NCBI GenBank assembly: GCA_002340515.1
Contig: DDMF01000098.1
Span: forward strand, 8,560-22,673
Length of the DNA: 14,114 nucleotides
Source of the DNA: Rhodobacteraceae bacterium UBA2553
GTDB taxonomy: Bacteria; Pseudomonadota; Alphaproteobacteria; Rhodobacterales; Rhodobacteraceae
Direction: 5' to 3'
In this document: one piece after another, positions 1-4,315 of the stretch
Layout of the letters: each line of letters begins with the position of its first letter
Numbering within the stretch: position 1 is the stretch's first letter
Translations under genes and position numbers: made by a program
The notes under the pieces: generated by a model
What the model was told of the DNA's origin: nothing
The model's database searches: none
Seen by the model: only the letters and a program-made list of their open reading frames with translations

Positions 1-690
1 GGCGCGTCCTCGGGCGTGTATTCGGGGCTGAATTGCGGGTCGGGCAGTCAGGACCAGTCGGAATTGGTTGAGATTAATCGCGCCCGTGTGGCCAAAGCGA
101 TGGAGGCGGAACCCAGCGCGCTTTGCGGTGTGTATCAGGTGCATTCCGCCGATGTGGTCACAGTGGACGCGCCAATTGTCGGCGACAAACCCAAGGCCGA
201 TGCGCTGGTCACCAATGTGCCGGGTCTGGTGTTGTCGGTCCTGACGGCGGATTGCCAACCGGTGCTGTTTGCCGACCGTGAGGCCGGTGTGATTGGTGCC
301 GCCCATGCGGGTTGGAAAGGCGCACGCGACGGTGTGCTTGAGGCGACATTGGATGCGATGGAGGCCTTGGGCGCCCACCGCGCCACAACCACCGCCATCA
401 TTGGGCCCTGTATCAGCCAGCGTAATTACGAGGTTGGTCCGGACTTCATGGAGGATTTCCTGAGCGAAGATGCGGAGTATGCCCGTTTTTTCGCAAATGG
501 GCATGAAGACCGGATGATGTTTGACCTGCCGGGATTTGGCCTTCATCGCCTGCGCACGGCCGGGGTTGGACAGGCGGAATGGGTGGGGCATTGCACCTAT
601 GGCGATGAAGCACGGTTTTATTCGTATCGCAGGTCCTGCCATCGTAAGGAATCAGATTACGGGCGGCTGATCTCGACCATCCGGCTGTAA
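1..690 (+). CDS. pgeF: Peptidoglycan editing factor PgeF (multicopper-polyphenol-oxidase-like, formerly DUF152/YfiH), 5' end missing
   Basis: The reading frame is open from the first base, so the true start lies upstream of the window; a GTG at 16 is only an internal valine. Recognisable family segments are GVYSGLNCG at the left edge, QVHSADVV, LTADCQPVLF, AAHAGWKGA, IGPCISQRNYEVG and the C-terminal RRSCHRKESDYGR. The His of VHSADV, the Cys of TADC and the His of AAHAGW correspond to the metal-binding/catalytic His-Cys-His set of the YfiH/YlmD family. In E. coli the protein removes wrongly incorporated L-Ser from UDP-MurNAc precursors, acting in the cytoplasm; other members act on purine nucleosides. 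The C-terminus ends normally at a TAA. A weak 5-bp hairpin (702-717) follows at some distance from a T-run, and I do not call it a terminator. Confidence 0.9.
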   Translation, partial: GASSGVYSGLNCGSGSQDQSELVEINRARVAKAMEAEPSALCGVYQVHSADVVTVDAPIVGDKPKADALVTNVPGLVLSVLTADCQPVLFADREAGVIGAAHAGWKGARDGVLEATLDAMEALGAHRATTTAIIGPCISQRNYEVGPDFMEDFLSEDAEYARFFANGHEDRMMFDLPGFGLHRLRTAGVGQAEWVGHCTYGDEARFYSYRRSCHRKESDYGRLISTIRL

Positions 691-954
691 GCCCCAAAAA
701 TGCGCCAACTTCGGCGCGGCTTGCCCTTTTTGCGCCCCATTTGAGGGAAACAATGCGGTCCCTCGCGGTCGATTGCGCCATTTTTCCCGGACAATTCCCT
801 TATTTCACTCGGTTTCACCCGGATCACACAAAAATCCACCATAGGTCCAGAATTGCCCAACAGGTGCCAAACACTCGCCCCATTCCACCGCTAAACCTTA
901 ATCAACAAGAGAGAAACGCCCGCATCAGATGGGCCAGAGATTGAGGCTAAGAGC
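691..954. other. Intergenic region between pgeF and the small basic gene
   Basis: No gene is supported in these 264 bases. Short open frames here have no ribosome-binding site and no protein-like composition. The only local structure seen is an imperfect tandem repeat of ten bases at 803-822 (TTTCACTCGG then TTTCACCCGG, one mismatch). The promoter of the 955-1068 gene must lie here, but no convincing -35/-10 pair is visible. Confidence 0.5.
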
Positions 955-1068
955 ATGAAAAAGCGTCGCTGGATGAAATGGATTATTGAGGCAGAAACCG
1001 ACACATCGGCCCTGCCCTATACGCGCACCAATCGCCGTAAAAAGGTCGAAGAAAAACGCGCGGCGTAA
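955..1068 (+). CDS. Small basic protein of 37 residues, conserved-looking hypothetical
   Basis: The frame starts at ATG 955, preceded by a GAGG-type ribosome-binding site at 943-946, and ends at TAA 1066-1068. The product begins MKKRRWMKWIIEAE, continues through SALPYTRTNRRKK and ends KRAA. It is strongly basic at both ends, with two tryptophans and an amphipathic stretch near the start. From memory, short proteins of the form [KR]RRWM..I...A......PW.RG.RR occur widely in Rhodobacteraceae genomes; this is recollection, not a search. No function is known to me. The ribosome-binding site, protein-like composition and an immediately downstream intrinsic terminator (1104-1130) all support a real gene. 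No signal peptide or cysteine is present. Confidence 0.7.
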   Translation: MKKRRWMKWIIEAETDTSALPYTRTNRRKKVEEKRAA

Positions 1069-1103
1069 CGCAGCACCCTTTGGGTCCTCCCACCCGAACT
1101 GCA

Positions 1104-1130
1104 AAAAGCCGCCTCAAAAGGGCGGCTTTT
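1104..1130. terminator. Bidirectional intrinsic terminator between convergent genes
   Basis: A perfect 10-bp inverted repeat (AAAAGCCGCC at 1104-1113 and GGCGGCTTTT at 1121-1130) encloses a 7-base loop. The GC-rich core flanked by A-run and T-run makes it work in both directions: for the small gene ending at 1068 on plus and the Lrp-type regulator ending at 1158 on minus. Confidence 0.9.
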
Positions 1131-1157
1131 GTCGTGTCTGAGGTTGGGGCGGCTGAC

Positions 1158-1658
1158 TTAAGGCGTTTCCGCCATCCGCGCCTCAAGCACATCAAATGGC
1201 ACGCCGGGATCATCCTTGGCCCCGCGAATGACCAGCGAGGTTTTCACCGATCCCACATTGGGCGTGGTCAGCAGATCTTCGGTCAGAAAGGTCTGAAAGG
1301 TCGACAGATCGGGGGCGACGCATTTCAGCACAAAATCCACCTCGCCATTCAGCATATGGCATTCGCGCACCAGCGACCAACCGCGGCATTTCCCTTCAAA
1401 GGCCGAGAGGTCCGCCTCGGCTTGCGACACCAGCCCGACCATGGCAAACACCTGCACCTCAAACCCCAGTGCGCGCGCGTCCACGTCCGCGTGGTAGCCT
1501 TTGATCAACCCCTGCTCTTCCAAGGTGCGCACGCGGCGCAGGCAGGGCGGGGCGGAAATGCCGACCCGTTTGGCCAGTTCCACATTGGTCATGCGCCCAT
1601 CGGCCTGCAATTCCGCAAGAATCATACGGTCGATCGGGTCTAATTTATGTCCGGCCAT
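1158..1658 (-). CDS. Lrp/AsnC family transcriptional regulator, 166 residues
   Basis: The product has the standard two-domain Lrp layout. An N-terminal winged helix-turn-helix (about residues 5-60: LDPIDRMILAELQADGRMTNVELAKRVGISAPPC and RVRTLEEQGLIKGY) is followed by a RAM/ligand-binding domain (about 65-145, including NGEVDFVLKC, the region equivalent to the usual TG..DY). Lrp proteins bind amino acids or related effectors and act as dimers to octamers that wrap DNA. I chose the start at 1658 because AGAAGGA lies six bases upstream and the product then begins in the family manner (MAGHKLDPIDR). A longer frame from 1700 adds 14 residues that do not look conserved. The gene is divergent from trxB, and the 219-bp gap carries TTGCGCAA repeats that are good candidates for its own operator. 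The effector and regulon cannot be told from the sequence. Confidence 0.9.
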   Translation of the reverse strand: MAGHKLDPIDRMILAELQADGRMTNVELAKRVGISAPPCLRRVRTLEEQGLIKGYHADVDARALGFEVQVFAMVGLVSQAEADLSAFEGKCRGWSLVRECHMLNGEVDFVLKCVAPDLSTFQTFLTEDLLTTPNVGSVKTSLVIRGAKDDPGVPFDVLEARMAETP

Positions 1659-1670
1659 GCGGGATCCTTC

Positions 1671-1740
1671 TGGCGCAATATCATGAGATTGCGCAAACAT
1701 TATCTGTCATTGAATGGTTGCGCAACAATCTTTCGCGAAA
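1671..1740. promoter_or_regulatory. Cluster of short palindromes upstream of the Lrp-type gene and trxB (candidate Lrp operator)
   Basis: The octamer TTGCGCAA occurs at 1689-1696 and again at 1718-1725, the second inside the perfect palindrome GTTGCGCAAC (1717-1726). A one-mismatch copy (TGGCGCAA) lies at 1671-1678, and another perfect palindrome, TTTCGCGAAA, at 1731-1740. All sit just upstream of the regulator's start at 1658. Repeated, roughly helically spaced palindromes next to the regulator's own gene are typical of Lrp/AsnC autoregulation. That this protein binds them is inference. Confidence 0.5.
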
Positions 1741-1877
1741 ACGAAATTTTCTTACGCGGCCCCGGAATTCCGTCACAAATTCGGCATCAGATGTCGCGCA
1801 GGGCCAAAGGGGCTTTTCTGGCGGCGCACAGCCCCCTATATCCGTGGGGATTGTAATTTCAAAGCAGGATTGCCCCC

Positions 1878-2819
1878 ATGTCCGAGACCCGTCACACCAA
1901 AGTTCTGATCATCGGCTCCGGCCCTGCTGGCTACACCGCCGGCGTTTATGCAAGCCGCGCGATGCTGGAACCCATTTTGGTGCAGGGCATGGAGCCGGGC
2001 GGCCAGCTGACCACCACCACCGAAGTTGAAAACTATCCCGGTTATACCGAGGTGCAAGGCCCCGATCTGATGATCAAGATGGAAGACCACGCCCGCGCCA
2101 TGGGCACCGAGATCATTGGCGACATTATCCTTGATCTGGATGTGTCCAAGCGGCCGTTCACCGCGAAAGGCGACAGCGGCACGACCTATACCGCCGATGC
2201 TGTGATCCTGGCCACAGGTGCACGCGCCAAATGGTTGGGGCTTGAAAGCGAAGAAAAGTTCAAGGGCTTTGGTGTCTCGGCCTGTGCGACCTGCGACGGG
2301 TTCTTTTATCGCGGCCAGGAAATTGTGGTTGTGGGCGGCGGCAATACGGCCGTTGAGGAGGCGCTGTTCCTGACCAACTTCGCGTCAAAAGTCACGCTGA
2401 TCCACCGCCGCGATGAGCTGCGCGCGGAAAAGATCCTGATCAATCGCCTGATGAAAAACGAAAAGATTGTACCGCTCTGGGATCATCAGCTGGAAGAAGT
2501 GGTGGGCGATGAAAACCCGCTGGGCGTGACCGGCGTGCGTGCGCGCCATGTGAAGACCGGCGAGATCACCGAAATTCCAGCCAAAGGCGTGTTCATCGCC
2601 ATCGGCCACGCACCCGCCAATGAACTGGTGAAAGACACGCTGGAAACCCACATGGGTGGCTATGTGGTGACCAAACCGGACAGCACCGCCACCTCTATCC
2701 CCGGCGTGTTTGCCGCGGGTGATTTGACCGACCACAAATACCGTCAAGCCGTGACCTCGGCGGGCATGGGCTGTATGGCGGCGCTGGAAGCGGAGCATTT
2801 CTTGGCCGAACAGGAATGA
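1878..2819 (+). CDS. trxB: Thioredoxin-disulfide reductase, 313 residues
   Basis: A flavoprotein that reduces oxidised thioredoxin with NADPH in the cytoplasm. All hallmarks are present: the FAD-binding GSGPAGYTAG motif at residues 13-22, the redox-active pair CATC (Cys136/Cys139) followed by DGFFYRG, the NADPH-binding GGGNTAVEEA motif, and the C-terminal FAD motif GVFAAGDLTDHKYRQAVTSA. Length is close to the 320-residue bacterial norm. The ATG at 1878 is preceded by AGGAT at a normal distance. The gene is divergent from the Lrp-type regulator, which may control it. Its TGA (2817-2819) overlaps the ATG of a RES-like gene, and a terminator-shaped hairpin lies 26 bases downstream of the stop, inside that next gene. 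Confidence 0.97.
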   Translation: MSETRHTKVLIIGSGPAGYTAGVYASRAMLEPILVQGMEPGGQLTTTTEVENYPGYTEVQGPDLMIKMEDHARAMGTEIIGDIILDLDVSKRPFTAKGDSGTTYTADAVILATGARAKWLGLESEEKFKGFGVSACATCDGFFYRGQEIVVVGGGNTAVEEALFLTNFASKVTLIHRRDELRAEKILINRLMKNEKIVPLWDHQLEEVVGDENPLGVTGVRARHVKTGEITEIPAKGVFIAIGHAPANELVKDTLETHMGGYVVTKPDSTATSIPGVFAAGDLTDHKYRQAVTSAGMGCMAALEAEHFLAEQE

Positions 2820-3325
2820 TCGCTGAGGATCATATCAAGACATTAGAAGGGCGCTTTTGGCGCTCTTCTTTTTTGGGGCAAGAAGAAAGCTTGTTGTCCC
2901 CTCCCCGTGCGCCTCAAGGGCGGTGGCATCATAGCGGGCAAAAGGCGCTGTATTTGTCAGGCTCACCCGAAGGCTGCCGGGTGGCTTTGAAAGTTTATCT
3001 GTCGCCAGAAGATCCGCCGCGCGGGATTTACCCCATTGATGTGCAAGTGCCCCGTTTGTTGGATTTGCGCGACCCAGATACCCGCCATGCTATGGGTATC
3101 ACGCTTGCGGATATGCATGTGTTTTGGGCCGACCTGCATGTAGGCGGCAAACCTGTCCCCACATGGGAGATCAGCGATCGGCTGCGAGATGCCGGAGCCT
3201 CCGGCCTGCTCACCCCTTCGCGCTCCCGTCCTGACCTGACGCATCTGACTTTGTTGCGCTGGAACGATGGATCGGGCGCGCTGGCCAAACGTGCGGGCGA
3301 GCCGCTGGCATGGGAGGCGGGTTAA
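2816..3325 (+). CDS. RES-domain-like protein, 169 residues, translationally coupled to trxB
   Basis: The sequence follows the RES family (PF08808) pattern: an N-terminal LEGRFWRSSF strand, GRWHHSGQKALYLSGSPEG (Arg36, Tyr46), then LDLRDP, PTWEISDRLRDAGASGLLTPSRSR (Ser134/Ser136) and LTLLRWN. RES proteins are NAD+-degrading toxins or related enzymes using an Arg/Tyr/Glu/Ser set. When I align it by eye with remembered RES sequences, the position of the usual Glu (about 11 residues after the Tyr) holds Ala57, so activity is doubtful. No antitoxin-like (Xre/MbcA) gene is adjacent. The ATG at 2816 overlaps the trxB stop as ATGA, and translation probably depends on ribosomes finishing trxB. A terminator-like hairpin lies over codons 10-20. 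The TAA shares a TTAA with the stop of the converging gene. Family assignment is from pattern memory only. Confidence 0.62.
   Translation: MIAEDHIKTLEGRFWRSSFLGQEESLLSPPRAPQGRWHHSGQKALYLSGSPEGCRVALKVYLSPEDPPRGIYPIDVQVPRLLDLRDPDTRHAMGITLADMHVFWADLHVGGKPVPTWEISDRLRDAGASGLLTPSRSRPDLTHLTLLRWNDGSGALAKRAGEPLAWEAG
2845..2874 (+). terminator. Intrinsic terminator-like hairpin after trxB, inside the RES-like gene
   Basis: AGAAGGGCGC (2845-2854) can pair with GCGCTCTTCT (2860-2869), ten pairs including one G-U, closing a five-base loop. The stem runs directly into T2869-T2874. It has the classic form of a Rho-independent terminator for trxB but lies within codons 10-20 of the overlapping RES-like frame, so it could attenuate that gene unless ribosomes cover it. 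Confidence 0.75.
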
Positions 3326-4049
3326 TCGCAGGAAAACGTGGCATCGCCCTGTGTACGCATTTGATGCCAAATTTCTTCAATTTCATTGAGTGGTGCCTGC
3401 ATCGGCGACCAGTCCTTTTCGGTCCATGGGCCAGTAGAGATGGGCCAATGCCCGTCGCGGTCCGGATTGGTCCGCATCCAGATGGCTACACGCCCGTTGT
3501 CAGGAGACTTTCCGTGAAGGAGACAGTTAGTATTGTCGTGTATTACGGGGAGCGTGTAGGGAGCGGTATGCAAGCACTTCGCGACAACTGGTTGCCCGAA
3601 TAGCTCAACATTGGGAATGACCAAGCGGCTGGTGATTGCGGTTGCCCCAATTTTTCTTGGGCCTGAATATTCAGGTAAGTTCAGCTTTTCCTCCCACTCC
3701 TGCGGTCGATATGGCCTTGAGAAATTAACCATTCCAGCGCCAAACGAACTAGGACGGTCCAGAATTCTACCTAGCGCGTTCCTGCGTGCTCTCCGGCAAA
3801 ATACTCAATACCGTTCGCGTAAATTATTTTGCTGGTGTCTAACGCAACATCACCTCGCGCGAACGCATTGGCATTCATGGAATGAAACCCGTAGTCTTCA
3901 TCATATAGGTTCAAGTCATTGAGCCATGGCACCAGAAAAGGCGTGCCAAATGTGCACACCTTTAGGTATTTTTGTGGGAGCGCATCTTGCGCGCTCGCGA
4001 GGTTTGCACACAGCACCAACCCGATTGCCCATACTGACATCACACGCAT
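3322..4049 (-). pseudogene. Secreted protein gene of unknown family, apparently broken by a frameshift near 3771-3806
   Basis: Two minus-strand frames look like halves of one gene. The first (4049 to 3771) starts at ATG 4049 behind GAGGG and encodes 92 residues. It has a clear Sec signal peptide (MRVMSVWAIGLVLCANLASA, probable cleavage after ASA), then QDALPQKYLKVCTFGTPF. It stops at TAG 3773-3771. The second frame is open from just after a TGA at about 3807-3805, reads through NALGRILDRPSSFGAG into MVNFSRPYRPQEW, and ends at TAA 3324-3322. Its only ATG (3732) lacks a ribosome-binding site. A single -1 shift in the roughly 35-base overlap joins them into about 240 residues with four cysteines in the mature part (KVC, AKC, TNC, FSC), which suits disulfides in the periplasm. 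A one-base deletion, a sequencing error or programmed slippage could each explain it. Sampled lines here are near 50% GC, below the neighbours, which hints at acquisition. I do not recognise the family. Confidence 0.6.
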
Positions 4050-4105
4050 TACACCCTCACACACTTAGACAGGCCTGTGATGATCCCGCCTATGAGACAG
4101 GCGCA

Positions 4106-4143
4106 AGGGGGGAATTGCCGCAGGATGTGCGGCCTTCCCCCTT
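4106..4143. other. Strong two-part hairpin in the divergent regulatory region
   Basis: An inner stem GCCGCA/TGCGGC (4117-4122 with 4128-4133, five-base loop) is extended, across a small TT/C internal loop, by AA/TT and GGGGG/CCCCC pairs (4108-4114 with 4135-4141) plus one G-U and one A-T. No long T-run follows on either strand. It could be a leader structure, part of a small RNA, or a barrier between the divergent transcripts. Confidence 0.5.
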
Positions 4144-4157
4144 CCTATTTGTTTCCC

Positions 4158-4199
4158 CTGTTCCACGAACAGTCCCAATCCCGGAACGCTGTTCCACGA
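4158..4199. promoter_or_regulatory. Operator-like GTTC/GAAC inverted and direct repeats upstream of the HTH-Sat-CysC gene
   Basis: CTGTTC-CAC-GAACAG (4158-4172) is a perfect inverted repeat with a three-base centre, and GGAAC-GCT-GTTCC (4183-4195) is a second. In addition the 11-mer CTGTTCCACGA is repeated directly at 4158-4168 and 4189-4199, a 31-base period close to three helical turns. This is the form expected of a dimeric regulator with two sites. The regulator is unknown. The spacing does not fit the alphaproteobacterial LexA box (GTTC-N7-GTTC). Confidence 0.55.
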
Positions 4200-4282
4200 T
4201 CCACCAATACCGTGGCCTTTGCGCCGCATTTCACAAATTCTCCCTATTTATTCCTTTGCGCAGCCCTCATTTTATGTGATGC

Positions 4283-4296
4283 GTTCACGCGTGAAC
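4283..4296. promoter_or_regulatory. Perfect 14-bp palindrome just upstream of the HTH-Sat-CysC start
   Basis: GTTCACGCGTGAAC reads identically on both strands and ends 19 bases before the ATG at 4316. It shares GTTC...GAAC half-sites with the two palindromes at 4158-4195. Its position fits an operator covering the promoter or early transcript. It may be bound by the winged-helix domain encoded immediately downstream, which is an inference. Confidence 0.5.
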
Positions 4297-4315
4297 ATAC
4301 TTTGAGTCGTAACCA

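Noticed and set aside
3310..3603. Plus-strand open frames at 3310-3603, 3611-3922 and 3926-4279
   Set aside because: They run antisense to the secreted-protein gene or through the repeat-rich regulatory region, lack ribosome-binding sites and have no protein-like features; the minus strand carries a real signal peptide.
4158..4195. LexA (SOS) box
   Set aside because: GTTC and GAAC half-sites are present, but none are spaced as the GTTC-N7-GTTC direct repeat used by alphaproteobacterial LexA.
2816..4315. Insertion sequence or genomic island
   Set aside because: Base composition is lower in part of this segment, but no transposase, integrase, terminal inverted repeats, target duplication or tRNA attachment site is visible.
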